From Streptomyces sp. CB02058 (GTDB taxonomy: Bacteria; Actinomycetota; Actinomycetes; Streptomycetales; Streptomycetaceae): a stretch of 64,000 nucleotides of DNA. The notes under the pieces were generated by a model that saw only the letters and a program-made list of their open reading frames with translations, was not told where the DNA came from and ran no database searches. Positions 27,901-35,925 of the stretch are shown here, in pieces (the first letter of the stretch is position 1; the number at the start of each line of letters is the position of its first letter). The stretch covers positions 1,527,764 to 1,591,763 of the forward strand of contig NZ_LIPG01000001.1 in the NCBI RefSeq assembly GCF_001905505.1. Direction: 5' to 3'. The position numbers and the translations under genes were made by a program.

Positions 27901-28499
27901 AGTACATCGACAGTCGTCCCGGCGACGGGGGCGGCGCCCGGACCGCCGCCTATGTGGAACGCAGGCTGGAGCACAGCCCCGCCGCCCGTGCCCTGCTGCT
28001 GCCCCTGATGACCGGGCTGCTGCGGGACCGTCCCGCGCCGCCTCCGGTGCGCGCGGCGCTGGCCCGGGTGCTGGCCGCGCCGGGCAGTTCCGCGTCGGGG
28101 CCGCTGCGGGCCGAGCTGCTCGAGGTCCTGCTGGAGTTCGAGCAGGACACCGGGCGGGACCCCGAGGTCCTCGAAGCCCTGCTGCGGGCCGCCGCGGCCG
28201 GGTCCGGGCGCCGCCCCGAGGCCCGCACCAGGGCTCTGGTGCACCGCACCGGGATGCTGCTCGTCCGTACACCCGAGGGCGCCGGACGCTTCGACCGCGC
28301 CCTGGTGGACATCGCCCGGGAGATCCCCGGATTCGCCGCCCTCGTCACCCGGTGGCTGGCCGAGGCCCCGCAGGAATGGGCCGCCGTCGTGGGGCCGGGC
28401 GCCCGGCGGACGGTCGAGGCCCTGGACGTGCCGCGACCTGCGATGCCGGTGCCGATGCAGGCCGCGGGACGTGAGCATGGCAGTCTTAGACCTGCGTAA
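24933..28499 (+). CDS. Trypsin-like (degenerate) protease domain fused to a STAND/AAA-like NTPase and helical repeat region
   Basis: 1188 residues, no signal peptide or membrane segment, so probably cytosolic. Residues ~1-190 look like a trypsin-fold domain: GTGFVADDRGTVVTSH with H36, ALGLALLRT where Asp is expected (G69), and AAVGGPVTDPRTG where the GxSGGP serine is expected (V152); only His survives. Residues ~225-480 form a P-loop module: GTPGTGRTT at 262-270 with Arg268 in place of Walker A Lys, hydrophobic Walker B ending at D351 (VVVDGPEE), and VVACRPEHWE as a sensor-like strand. Residues ~480-1188 are Leu/Ala/Arg-rich helices resembling HEAT/TPR solenoids. The layout recalls STAND sensors with an effector domain. 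It lies between truB and ribF. Function unknown. Confidence 0.7.
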   Translation: MGSGDRSKLVRICDQAGRPRGTGFVADDRGTVVTSHQAVARSVPLTLHASDGRSCTVGHGDITALPALGLALLRTGGPEVLGVEPLPIAVREEIVTGTYVRIAAHGWREARVLGATPAVYTEGGREHEVPGALELAMGTDGRDALRSGGAAVGGPVTDPRTGAVLGVLSTALRAGHEAAGLAVPLSGEDVPGPLTEVLRRNASGVPGYGCDLNLAGALQLTATSLGHADSRPCPTEAVERPRVSAEFTAFETGTGPVLGLVGTPGTGRTTELAALAARRARGPVPALTLWLRGADLLAEDASVTDAMVRALQRSGRILTAAGARGDMASATPERVAALAAESGSPLLVVVDGPEEMPPLLAHRLAGWTRASAGWLRAHGVRMVVACRPEHWETAGALYPPDALHGPERPAGGLPPAVRLGDLTADQAERAAERYGIPPGALAPGHDRHPLTLRLLAEVREALPPDVPGRPGTEEVFAAHLDLSCVRIAVRIGAQAEPRLRGTAVRRLAAKVAGQVHEAARRCLGPGQGELDRAAFEEIFPWRTGWASAVLTEGLLVPAGAGYRFAHEELGDWVQGAHLDLDAALHSLVHRWHGEGAQQEAGDAAPEEFTGEPRNLPVPRHRIGPVIQAMLLLERRQGSAALAHRMADLIEAMDRLSAATGTGARHSDAAWWAAHLLRESLLRVPDARPCLGVLRVLTGRITRRSLSASAGRPGALGPYGEFGPWFWRRVRLPEDDRIDLLRRLLPADAAPRPDGGERYLDAVSRRLAARPGSVQPLLCRWFTDESPLPAQEGAPGRLTVAAAAQALLYARRDLALDDLTEALVDTSHPRAVELLAALAEEEPAAFCRAVDRWARDEERPARRAAAAAHATLTTGRALAPADRALLRGAALTLLARPDDTALHAQALTVLVRDPGTGGRYLPQALRVFAAGDPRLPLSLLTDVFPEHPEPVLAALRARLSLPGEAADDVLRELAGLGTPALALHAPGLVRQYIDSRPGDGGGARTAAYVERRLEHSPAARALLLPLMTGLLRDRPAPPPVRAALARVLAAPGSSASGPLRAELLEVLLEFEQDTGRDPEVLEALLRAAAAGSGRRPEARTRALVHRTGMLLVRTPEGAGRFDRALVDIAREIPGFAALVTRWLAEAPQEWAAVVGPGARRTVEALDVPRPAMPVPMQAAGREHGSLRPA

Positions 28500-28542
28500 T
28501 GGACATACACACGTACACAGGTTCGGGCGAGGAGCGGTCACA

Positions 28543-29496
28543 GTGCAGTGCTGGCGTGGCTTGGAGGACATCCCCGAGGGCTGGGGACGCAGCGTCGTCA
28601 CCATCGGCTCCTACGACGGCGTGCACCGCGGACACCAGCTGATCATCGGCCGGGCCGTCGAGCGGGCGCGTGAGCTCGGCGTTCCCTCCGTCGTCGTCAC
28701 CTTCGACCCGCACCCCAGCGAGGTCGTGCGCCCCGGCACGCACCCGCCGTTGCTCGCCCCGCACCAGCGGCGCGCCGAGCTGATGGCGGAGCTGGGCGTG
28801 GACGCGGTGCTGATCCTGCCGTTCACCGCCGAGTTCTCGCAGCTCTCGCCCGCCGACTTCATCGTGAAGGTCCTCGTCGACAAGCTGCACGCGCGGGTGG
28901 TCATCGAGGGCCCCAACTTCCGCTTCGGACACCGGGCCGCGGGCAACGTCACGTTCCTCGCCGAGCTCGGTCCGACGTACGACTACGAGGTCGAGGTCAT
29001 CGACCTCTACGTCAGCGGTGAGGCGGGCGGCGGCGAGCCGTTCTCCTCCACCCTCACCCGCCGGCTGATCGCCGAGGGCGACGTCCGGGGGGCCGCGGAG
29101 ATCCTCGGCCGCCCGCACCGCGTCGAGGGCATCGTGGTGCGCGGTGCGCAGCGCGGGCGCGACCTCGGCTTCCCCACGGCGAACGTGGAGACCCTGCCGC
29201 ACACCGCGATCCCCGCGGACGGCGTCTACGCGGGCTGGCTGACCGTGGACGGCGAGGCGATGCCCGCCGCGATCTCCGTCGGCACGAACCCCCAGTTCGA
29301 CGGCACGGAGCGGACCGTCGAGGCGTACGCGATCGACCGCGTCGGCCTCGATCTGTACGGGCTGCACGTCGCCGTGGACTTCCTCGCCTATGTGCGCGGC
29401 ATGCTGAAGTTCGACTCGATCGACGACCTGCTCGTGGCGATGGCCGCCGATGTGAAGCGGTCCAGCGAGCTCGTCGCGGCGTACGAACGGCGCTGA
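28543..29496 (+). CDS. ribF: Bifunctional riboflavin kinase / FMN adenylyltransferase
   Basis: 317 residues from GTG 28543, with GAGGAG 9 bases upstream. It phosphorylates riboflavin to FMN and adenylates it to FAD. The N-terminal nucleotidyltransferase carries VVTIGSYDGVHRGHQLIIGR and TFDPHPSEVVRP; the C-terminal flavokinase has RGRDLGFPTANVE and NPQFDGTERTVEAY. It follows the 1188-residue STAND-like gene by 43 bp and may be co-transcribed with it. No FMN riboswitch is visible upstream. Confidence 0.96.
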   Translation: MQCWRGLEDIPEGWGRSVVTIGSYDGVHRGHQLIIGRAVERARELGVPSVVVTFDPHPSEVVRPGTHPPLLAPHQRRAELMAELGVDAVLILPFTAEFSQLSPADFIVKVLVDKLHARVVIEGPNFRFGHRAAGNVTFLAELGPTYDYEVEVIDLYVSGEAGGGEPFSSTLTRRLIAEGDVRGAAEILGRPHRVEGIVVRGAQRGRDLGFPTANVETLPHTAIPADGVYAGWLTVDGEAMPAAISVGTNPQFDGTERTVEAYAIDRVGLDLYGLHVAVDFLAYVRGMLKFDSIDDLLVAMAADVKRSSELVAAYERR

Positions 29497-29565
29497 CCCT
29501 CCTGTGGTGCGCACGCCGGCACCGGGGCATCGTCGGGGGTAGGACCCGTCGAGCCGGGAGGACGC

Positions 29566-30669
29566 GTGCGTGAACTGCTGTCGGAACTGCGCGACTGGGA
29601 CGCCGCCGGTACCCCCTTCGCCCTCGCCACCGTCGTCGCCGTACGGGGCAGCGCGCCGCGCGCACCCGGGGCCGTGATGGCGGTGACCGCCACCGGGCAG
29701 GTGGCGGGCAGCGTCTCCGGCGGATGCGTGGAGAGCGATGTGTACGAGGTCGCCACCGAGGCGATCGGAACGGGCCTCCCGCAGCTGCGGACCTACGGCA
29801 TCAGCGACGACGAGGCCTTCGGAGCGGGACTGACCTGCGGCGGCACGATCGACGTCCTGGTGCGTCCGTACACCGCCCCGGCCGACCGGGCACTCCTGCG
29901 GGACCTCGTCGGCACCATCGGCGCCGGGAGGCCCGTCGCGCTCGCCACCACGGTGTCCGGAGCCGCTCCGACGGGCGCCGGGCGCCTGGTCCTGGCCGAC
30001 CGGGTCGGCGGTTCCCTGGGCGACGAAGGGCTCGACGCCGCCGTCACCGACGACGCGCGCGGGCTGCTCGCCCAGGGGGTCACGGGCAGCATCGGCTACG
30101 GCCCGCACGGAGAGCGCCGTATGCAGGACGTCACCGTCTTCGTCCAGACGTACGCCCCCGCGCCCCGCATGCTCGTCTTCGGCGCCATCGACCACGCGGC
30201 CGCCACCGCGCGGATCGGGTCCTTCCTCGGCTACCGGGTGACGGTCTGCGACGCCCGGCCCGCCTTCGCGACCCGGGAGCGCTTCCCGACGGCCGACGAG
30301 GTGGTCTGCGCCTGGCCGCACACCTATCTGGAGTCGACCGAGGTGGACGCGCGCACGGTCGTGTGCGTCCTGACGCACGACCCGAAGTTCGACGTACCCC
30401 TGCTGGCCGCCGCGCTGCGCACACCGGCGGCGTACATCGGCGTGATGGGCAGCCGGCGCACCCACGCCGACCGGACGGCCCGGCTGCGGGAGGCCGGGGT
30501 GGACGAGGCGGCCCTGGCCCGGCTGGCGTCCCCGGTGGGCCTCGACCTCGGAGCCCGTACACCGGAGGAGACGGCGGTGTCCATCGCCGCCGAGATCATC
30601 CAGCACCGCTGGGGCGGCACGGGCCGCCCCCTGGCGGAGCTCACGGGAACGATCCACCACACCGGCTGA
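29566..30669 (+). CDS. XdhC/CoxI family protein
   Basis: 367 residues from GTG 29566 with GGGAGG 6 bases upstream. The N-terminal XdhC/CoxI domain shows TVVAVRGSAPRAPGAVM, GSVSGGCVESDVYE and LTCGGTIDVLVRP; the C-terminal ~150 residues are the Rossmann-type XdhC_C domain (RMLVFGAIDHAAATARIG, AAYIGVMGSRRTHADRTARL). XdhC proteins mature and insert molybdenum cofactor into xanthine-dehydrogenase-type enzymes. None is encoded within this window, so its client is elsewhere in the genome. Confidence 0.9.
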   Translation: MRELLSELRDWDAAGTPFALATVVAVRGSAPRAPGAVMAVTATGQVAGSVSGGCVESDVYEVATEAIGTGLPQLRTYGISDDEAFGAGLTCGGTIDVLVRPYTAPADRALLRDLVGTIGAGRPVALATTVSGAAPTGAGRLVLADRVGGSLGDEGLDAAVTDDARGLLAQGVTGSIGYGPHGERRMQDVTVFVQTYAPAPRMLVFGAIDHAAATARIGSFLGYRVTVCDARPAFATRERFPTADEVVCAWPHTYLESTEVDARTVVCVLTHDPKFDVPLLAAALRTPAAYIGVMGSRRTHADRTARLREAGVDEAALARLASPVGLDLGARTPEETAVSIAAEIIQHRWGGTGRPLAELTGTIHHTG

Positions 30670-30815
30670 CACCGCGGGCCCCCGGCCGTACGGGCGGCGG
30701 CGACCCGCGGCGCCGGCCGGTCCCTGCCGCACGGGCGGCGACGGCAACCTGCGCGGCTGCGGCGGCGACCAGAGGGCGAACACGGAAACCCCACCCCCCA
30801 CCGAGGAGGTTCACC

Positions 30816-31667
30816 GTGCGCAGACATCTGGCGCGCCTGGTCACCGTCCTGGCCGCACTGGCCGCCCTGGTCGCGGCACCCGGACAGGCGGCGCCCCCGG
30901 CGCGGGCCGCAGCCGGGTGGAACCCGCCCGCGAACCTCGTCCAGCCGCTGGACGAGGTCTGGAAGCACGTCGAATCGACCTACCCGGACCTCTACGGCTT
31001 CCGCAACTACGGCTGGGACCAGATCGTGGCCAACGGGGGCAGGATCAGCTACTGCGTCCGCTGGGAGTCCGGCGAACCGGTCACCGCCGCCCTGCGCGAC
31101 CGGGTCCACGCCGCGGTGAAGAAGCAGTTCGGCAAGTGGACGGCGGCCATGACCGAGAACGGCACCGGCCACAACGCCTGGCCGTACACCTCCGTGCCGG
31201 TCGACATCGTCGGCTGGGCGGTGAAGGACCGCTCGACGCTCCGGTGGACGGACGACTCGGTCGACATCTACGCCGGGAACCTCGACGGCGCGGGCGCCCC
31301 GCAGTGCGCGCCCGACTGCGGCCGCTTCTTCCACCAGGACGGCGACTACTCCAGGTGCCCGGGCGGCGCGGCCCGCCACTACGACCAGTCGCTGTGGCTG
31401 ACCGAGGGCTTCCAGGGCGGCGCCGGCGGGGACTGGGGCCAGCGCGTGGGACGGGAGTACTTCACCGGCGCGCTCGACCAGGAGGACATCCACATCTACC
31501 AGCACGAGGTGGGCCACACCTTCGGCCTGGACGACTTCTACGACTGGACCCCCACCGGCCAGTGCTGCTTCGTCATGAACGCGGGCAGCGCCACACGGAT
31601 CACGGAGTTCGACACCTGGATGCTCCGTGACTTCTGGCGCCATCTGAAGAGCCGCTACGGCTACTGA
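30816..31667 (+). CDS. Secreted zinc metalloprotease, HExxHxxGxxD type
   Basis: 283 residues from GTG 30816, with GAGGAGG 7 bases upstream. An N-terminal signal peptide (RRHLARLVTVLAALAALVAA) predicts export. The zinc site is HEVGHTFGLDD: H230, E231, H234, with D240 at the third-ligand position of snapalysin-like HExxHxxGxxD enzymes. Several Cys (CAPDCGRF, SRCPGG, QCCFVM) suggest disulfides in the mature enzyme. It is longer than snapalysin; a broader metzincin-like secreted peptidase is the safer call. It stands alone and is closed by a bidirectional terminator. Confidence 0.85.
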   Translation: MRRHLARLVTVLAALAALVAAPGQAAPPARAAAGWNPPANLVQPLDEVWKHVESTYPDLYGFRNYGWDQIVANGGRISYCVRWESGEPVTAALRDRVHAAVKKQFGKWTAAMTENGTGHNAWPYTSVPVDIVGWAVKDRSTLRWTDDSVDIYAGNLDGAGAPQCAPDCGRFFHQDGDYSRCPGGAARHYDQSLWLTEGFQGGAGGDWGQRVGREYFTGALDQEDIHIYQHEVGHTFGLDDFYDWTPTGQCCFVMNAGSATRITEFDTWMLRDFWRHLKSRYGY

Positions 31668-31674
31668 CCCGCGC

Positions 31675-31709
31675 ACCGCCCGGCGCCGTGACGTACGGCG
31701 CCGGGCGGT
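31675..31709. terminator. Bidirectional terminator between convergent genes
   Basis: Perfect 15-bp stem ACCGCCCGGCGCCGT with a GACGT loop, between the metalloprotease (plus strand) and the ABC transporter operon (minus strand). Confidence 0.9.
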
Positions 31710-31719
31710 CCGGACGTTC

Positions 31720-32775
31720 TCAGGAACCCGTGCCGGCCTCGGCCGGCGAGGAGCCCGCGCCCGCCCCGGTCGCGGCGGAGCCCGCGCTCGCCCGGGCCGC
31801 GGCCCAGTGGCAGGCCACCTGGGTCCGCCCGCCGCCCTCCAGCACCGGCAGATCCTTGGTGCGGCACGCGTCCGCGACACCCGCGCGCTCCGCCTCGCCC
31901 GAGGCGAGGACCTGGCAGCGGGCGTGGAAGCGGCAGCCGGACGGCACCTTCGAGGGGTCCGGCGGTTCGCCCGTCAGGATCACCGGCTCGCCGTCCGCCT
32001 CGGGCAGCACGGACAGCAGCGCCCGGGTGTACGGGTGCCGGGGAGCCGTGAGGATCTGCTCGACGTCACCCGTCTCCACGATCCTGCCGAGATACATCAC
32101 CGCCACCCGGTCCGCGATGTTCCACGCCAGCCCCAGGTCGTGCGTCACCACCAGCGCCGACAGGCCCAGCTCGTCGCGCAGCCGCAGCAGCAGCGCCAGG
32201 ATCTCGCCCCGCACGGACGCGTCCAGCGAGGCCACGGGCTCGTCCGCGACGATGAGCTCCGGCTCCAGGACCAGCGCGCCCGCGATGACCACACGCTGGC
32301 GCTGGCCGCCGGACAGCTCGTGCGGATAGCGCAGGAAGAACCGCTCCGGAGGCCGCAGCCCCGCCCGCGCCAGCGCCCCGGACACGGCGGCCCGCTCGTC
32401 GCCCGCGTATCCGTGGATGCGCAGGCCCTCCGCCACCGCGTCGTACACCGTGTGACGGGGGTTCAGGGAGCCGCTGGGGTCCTGGAGGACCAGCTGCACC
32501 CGCTTGCGGTACGCCTTCAGCGCCCGGCCGCCGTAGTCGAGGGGCTCGCCGCCGAAGGTGACGCGCCCCTCGGTGGGCGGCACCAGGCCCAGCAGGGACC
32601 TGGCCAGCGTGGTCTTGCCGCAGCCGGACTCCCCGACCAGGGCGACGATCTCGCCGGGGTGGATGTCGAGGTCGACCCCGTCGACCGCCCGTGCGGTCGC
32701 CGCCCCGCGCCGGCCGGGGAAGGCGACCTTCAGCGCCTGGGCACTGAGGAGGGGAGCCGGGGGAGTGGCCGTCAT
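31720..32775 (-). CDS. Oligopeptide ABC transporter ATP-binding protein (OppF/DppF type)
   Basis: 351 residues; last gene of a five-gene importer operon. Walker A is LVGESGCGKTTLARSLL, the signature is [15 protein letters not shown], and Walker B is ELIVADEPVASLDASVRGEI. The C-terminal oligopeptide/dipeptide extension (SGCRFHARCQVL) is present, which marks the Opp/Dpp family. ATG 32775 overlaps the stop of the preceding ATPase (ATGA). The Ala/Gly/Ser-rich C-terminus is a linker-like tail. It works as a heterodimer with the neighbouring ATPase. Confidence 0.94.
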   Translation of the reverse strand: MTATPPAPLLSAQALKVAFPGRRGAATARAVDGVDLDIHPGEIVALVGESGCGKTTLARSLLGLVPPTEGRVTFGGEPLDYGGRALKAYRKRVQLVLQDPSGSLNPRHTVYDAVAEGLRIHGYAGDERAAVSGALARAGLRPPERFFLRYPHELSGGQRQRVVIAGALVLEPELIVADEPVASLDASVRGEILALLLRLRDELGLSALVVTHDLGLAWNIADRVAVMYLGRIVETGDVEQILTAPRHPYTRALLSVLPEADGEPVILTGEPPDPSKVPSGCRFHARCQVLASGEAERAGVADACRTKDLPVLEGGGRTQVACHWAAARASAGSAATGAGAGSSPAEAGTGS

Positions 32776-33917
32776 GAGGTGCTCCTTGCTTCCGCCGTGC
32801 CGTCGAGCTCTTCCCCGCCGCCGTGCGCCTCCCCGGCGACGCCGAGAGCTTCTCCCGTGCCGCCGTGGGCGTCCGCCGTGCCGTCGTGCGCCGCTCCCGT
32901 GCCTTCCGTGGAGCCGGGCCCCACCAGCACACAGGCCGCCCGCCGGCCTGGGCCCGCGGGCCGCAGTTCCTGGTCCTCGGTCGCGCAACTGTCCAGTGCC
33001 GCGGAGCAGCGCGGGTGGAACGTACAGCCGGAGGGCAGCGCCGACGGGTCGGGCGGGTCGCCCGGCAGGCCGCGCGGCGCGTGCCGGGAGGAGAGGTCGC
33101 CGATCCGCGGGAAGGCGGCCGACAGGGCGCTGCCGTAGGGGTGCCTGGCGTTCTCGTACACCTGCTTGGCGGGGCCCTCCTCGACGACCCGGCCGGCGTA
33201 CATCACCGACAGCCGGTCGCAGGTGTCGGAGAGCACCGCGAGGTCGTGGCTGATCATGATCAGGCCGAGGTCCTGGTCGGCGACGAGCTTCTCGATCAGC
33301 CGCAGGATCTGTGCCTGGATCATCACGTCCAGCGCCGTGGTGGGTTCGTCGGCGATGATCAGCCGAGGGTCGCAGGCCAGCGCCATGGCGATCATCACGC
33401 GCTGGCGCTGACCGCCCGACAGCTCGTGCGGATAGGCGTCCGCGCGGGCGGCCGGAAGCCCCACCTGCTCCAGCAGCTCACCGGCGCGCTTCCGTGCCGC
33501 CGCCGGGGTCGCCCTGCCGTGCAGGACGATCGGCTCGGCGATCTGGTCCCCGATGCGGTGCACGGCGTTCAGCGAGTGCATCGCGCCCTGGAAGACGATC
33601 GACGCCCCCGCCCAGCGCACCGCGCGCAGCCGTCCCCACTTCATGGTGAGGACGTCCTCGCCGTCCAGCAGGATCTCGCCGCTCAGCGTCGCGGACGCGG
33701 GCAGCAGCCGCAGCAGCGCCAGCGCCAGTGTCGACTTCCCGCAGCCGGACTCCCCGGCGATGCCGAGCTTCTCACCCGCCTCGACCCGTAGGTCCACCCC
33801 CCGGACGGCAGGAACGGCCGAGTCCCCCGAGCCGTAGGTGATGTGCAGGCCCCGGACGTCGAGCAGGGGCTGCCCGGTCTCGGGCTTCGGTACGGTCTCG
33901 GTCTTGACCGCGGTCAA
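32772..33917 (-). CDS. Oligopeptide ABC transporter ATP-binding protein (OppD/DppD type)
   Basis: 381 residues if TTG 33917 is the start, which overlaps the permease stop (TTGA) and has GGGGGTG 7 bases upstream; longer in-frame extensions inside the permease gene are unlikely. Walker [20 protein letters not shown]; signature [15 protein letters not shown]; Walker [21 protein letters not shown]. The Opp/Dpp C-terminal extension [12 protein letters not shown] is followed by an unusual Ala/Gly/Glu/His-rich tail of about 50 residues with repeated GTAxAHGG-like units. Confidence 0.9.
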   Translation of the reverse strand: MTAVKTETVPKPETGQPLLDVRGLHITYGSGDSAVPAVRGVDLRVEAGEKLGIAGESGCGKSTLALALLRLLPASATLSGEILLDGEDVLTMKWGRLRAVRWAGASIVFQGAMHSLNAVHRIGDQIAEPIVLHGRATPAAARKRAGELLEQVGLPAARADAYPHELSGGQRQRVMIAMALACDPRLIIADEPTTALDVMIQAQILRLIEKLVADQDLGLIMISHDLAVLSDTCDRLSVMYAGRVVEEGPAKQVYENARHPYGSALSAAFPRIGDLSSRHAPRGLPGDPPDPSALPSGCTFHPRCSAALDSCATEDQELRPAGPGRRAACVLVGPGSTEGTGAAHDGTADAHGGTGEALGVAGEAHGGGEELDGTAEARSTS

Positions 33918-34834
33918 CGGGACACCCCCAGCTTGGGGTTGAGCACGGACTCGATCGTGCGGCCGCACAGCGTGAACGCGAGCGCGACCACCGCGATGGC
34001 GAGTCCGGGCGGAGCGAGGTACCACCAGTTGCCGGAGCTGACCGCCCCGGCCTCACGGGCGTCCTGGAGCAGTCCGCCCCAGGAGACGATCGTGGGATCG
34101 CCGAGCCCGAGGAAGGCGAGGGTCGCCTCGGTGAGGATGGCGGTGGAGATCACCAGCGTGGTCTGCGCGAGCACCAGCGGCATCACATTGGGCAGGACGT
34201 GGCGGGACATGATGTGGCCGTGCCCGCCCCCGAGCGCCTGGGAGCGCTCGATGTACGGACGGGACTCCACGGACAGCGTCTGGGCGCGCACCAGACGCGC
34301 GGTCGTCGGCCAGGTCGTCACCCCGATGGCGAGGACCGTCGTCCAGAGGGACCGCGAGAGCACGGTCGCCAGCGCGATGGCGAGCACCAGCGTCGGCATC
34401 ACCAGGAACCAGTCGGTGATCCGCATGACGACATTGCCGTACCAGCCCTTGAAGTGGCCGGCCGTGATGCCCACCAGGGTCCCGATGGCCACCGAGAGGA
34501 ACGCGGCGAGCAGGCCCACGGTCAGCGAGACCCGCGCCCCCCACACCAGCAGCGCGAGCAGGCTGCGGCCGAACTGGTCCGTACCGAGCGGGAACTCCGC
34601 GCTCGGGGCCTCCAGCGCACCGCCCGGCGCCTCGGTGACGCTCTGCGAGTCCGCGCCCACCAGCACCGGGGCGGCCAGCGCGATCAGGGCGATCAGCGCG
34701 AGCACGGCGAGGCCCGCCAGGCCGGCCCTGTGGGCGCGGTACTGCCGCCAGAAGCGGGCCGCCGCCTGGCGGCGACGGGCCCAGGTGATCGCGCGCGGGC
34801 TCAGGGCCGGCGCGGCGTCGGTCGTTGCTGTCAT
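33914..34834 (-). CDS. Oligopeptide ABC transporter permease (OppC/DppC type)
   Basis: 306 residues with about six transmembrane helices: the first at about 37-60 (LAVLALIALIALAAPVLVG), an extracytoplasmic loop, then the core helices. The EAA-type motif is seen at about 210-225 (ERSQALGGGHGHIMSRHVLP). The typical WARRRQAAARFWRQYRAHRA cytoplasmic start matches OppC/DppC. It overlaps the OppB gene by 4 bp and the OppD gene by 4 bp, so it is tightly coupled in the operon. Confidence 0.93.
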   Translation of the reverse strand: MTATTDAAPALSPRAITWARRRQAAARFWRQYRAHRAGLAGLAVLALIALIALAAPVLVGADSQSVTEAPGGALEAPSAEFPLGTDQFGRSLLALLVWGARVSLTVGLLAAFLSVAIGTLVGITAGHFKGWYGNVVMRITDWFLVMPTLVLAIALATVLSRSLWTTVLAIGVTTWPTTARLVRAQTLSVESRPYIERSQALGGGHGHIMSRHVLPNVMPLVLAQTTLVISTAILTEATLAFLGLGDPTIVSWGGLLQDAREAGAVSSGNWWYLAPPGLAIAVVALAFTLCGRTIESVLNPKLGVSR

Positions 34835-35922
34835 CGGCCCACCCGGGGATCGAGGAGCGGATAGATCACATCGGCGAGCGTGTTCATCAGGATCACCGCG
34901 GCGGCGAAGATGAAGAACAGCGCCTGCACCAGCGGCAGATCGGGCACGCTCAGCGCCTGGTAGAAGAGCCCGCCGAGCCCCGGCCAGGAGAACACCGTCT
35001 CCACCAGGATGGCGCCCGCCACCGTGTTGCCCAGGTTGACGAAGAGCAGCGTCACGGTCGGCAGCATCGCGTTGGGTACGGCGTGCCGGCGGCGCACGAG
35101 GTCGTCGCGCAGCCCCTTCGCACGGGCCGTCGTCAGATAGTCGCTGCCCATCTCGTCGAGCAGTGAGGAGCGCATCACCAGCAGGGTGCGCGCGTACTCG
35201 ACGGCGACGAGGGTGACGACCGGCAGGACCAGGTGGTGGGCCACGTCCAGGACGTAGCCGAAGCCGCTGGAGTCACCGGACTCCATCCCGCCTGTCGGGA
35301 ACAGGCCCGGGACGGGCCCGATGCCCACCGACAGGGTGATGATCAGCAGCAGGCCGAGCCAGAACGACGGCACCGAGTACAGCGTCAGGGCGAAGGCCGT
35401 GTGGAAGCGGTCGCCCGCCGAGCCGTTGCGCCAGGCGGACCTGGCGCCCAGCCAGATGCCGATGACGGTGTAGATGACGAAGGCGGTGCCGGTGAGCAGC
35501 AGCGTCGCGGGCAGCGCCTCGGAGATCTTGTCCATGACGGGCGCGCGGAACTGGTACGACGTACCGAAGTCGCCGGTCAGGGCCTTCCCGCAGTAGTCGG
35601 TGAACTGCTGCCAGAGCGGCAGGTCCAGGCCGAACTCCTTGCGCATCGCGGCGATCTGTTCGGTCGACACCTGCCGTCCGCCGGTCATGTGCTTGACCGG
35701 GTCGCCCGGGATCAGCCGGAACAGGAAGAAGCTGGTGACCAGCACGGCGAACAGCGAGACGGCCGCACCGGCCAGCTTGCCCGCCGCATAGCGGAGGTAC
35801 GCGGTCGTGCTGCGGGCGCGTGGACCGCGGACCGACGGCCCGGCCGGAGCCGGGCCGTCGGTCCGCACGGCGTCCACGCCCGCCGCGCCCTTCAGGAGCG
35901 CGGGAGTGCTTTCTGTGCTCAT
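34831..35922 (-). CDS. Oligopeptide ABC transporter permease (OppB/DppB type)
   Basis: 363 residues. After a ~50-residue hydrophilic start, the OppB signature appears: a first helix (LAGAAVSLFAVLVTSFFLFR), the RLIPGDPVKH stretch, helices, and the EAA loop TTARAKGLRDDLVRRRHAVP. The C-terminal VFSWPGLGGLFYQALSVPDL and DVIYPLLDPRVGR are family hallmarks. It follows the substrate-binding gene by 3 bp. It forms the membrane channel with the OppC-type permease. Confidence 0.93.
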   Translation of the reverse strand: MSTESTPALLKGAAGVDAVRTDGPAPAGPSVRGPRARSTTAYLRYAAGKLAGAAVSLFAVLVTSFFLFRLIPGDPVKHMTGGRQVSTEQIAAMRKEFGLDLPLWQQFTDYCGKALTGDFGTSYQFRAPVMDKISEALPATLLLTGTAFVIYTVIGIWLGARSAWRNGSAGDRFHTAFALTLYSVPSFWLGLLLIITLSVGIGPVPGLFPTGGMESGDSSGFGYVLDVAHHLVLPVVTLVAVEYARTLLVMRSSLLDEMGSDYLTTARAKGLRDDLVRRRHAVPNAMLPTVTLLFVNLGNTVAGAILVETVFSWPGLGGLFYQALSVPDLPLVQALFFIFAAAVILMNTLADVIYPLLDPRVGR

Positions 35923-35925
35923 GGA

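Noticed and set aside
24909..28604. 1231-residue minus-strand frame opposite the STAND-like gene
   Set aside because: Repetitive Gly/Pro/Arg/Gln-rich shadow; the plus strand shows recognisable folds and normal codon use.
33918..34025. Upstream-extended start for the OppD-type ATPase
   Set aside because: The extension would lie entirely inside the permease gene; TTG 33917 has a better ribosome binding site and a normal overlap.
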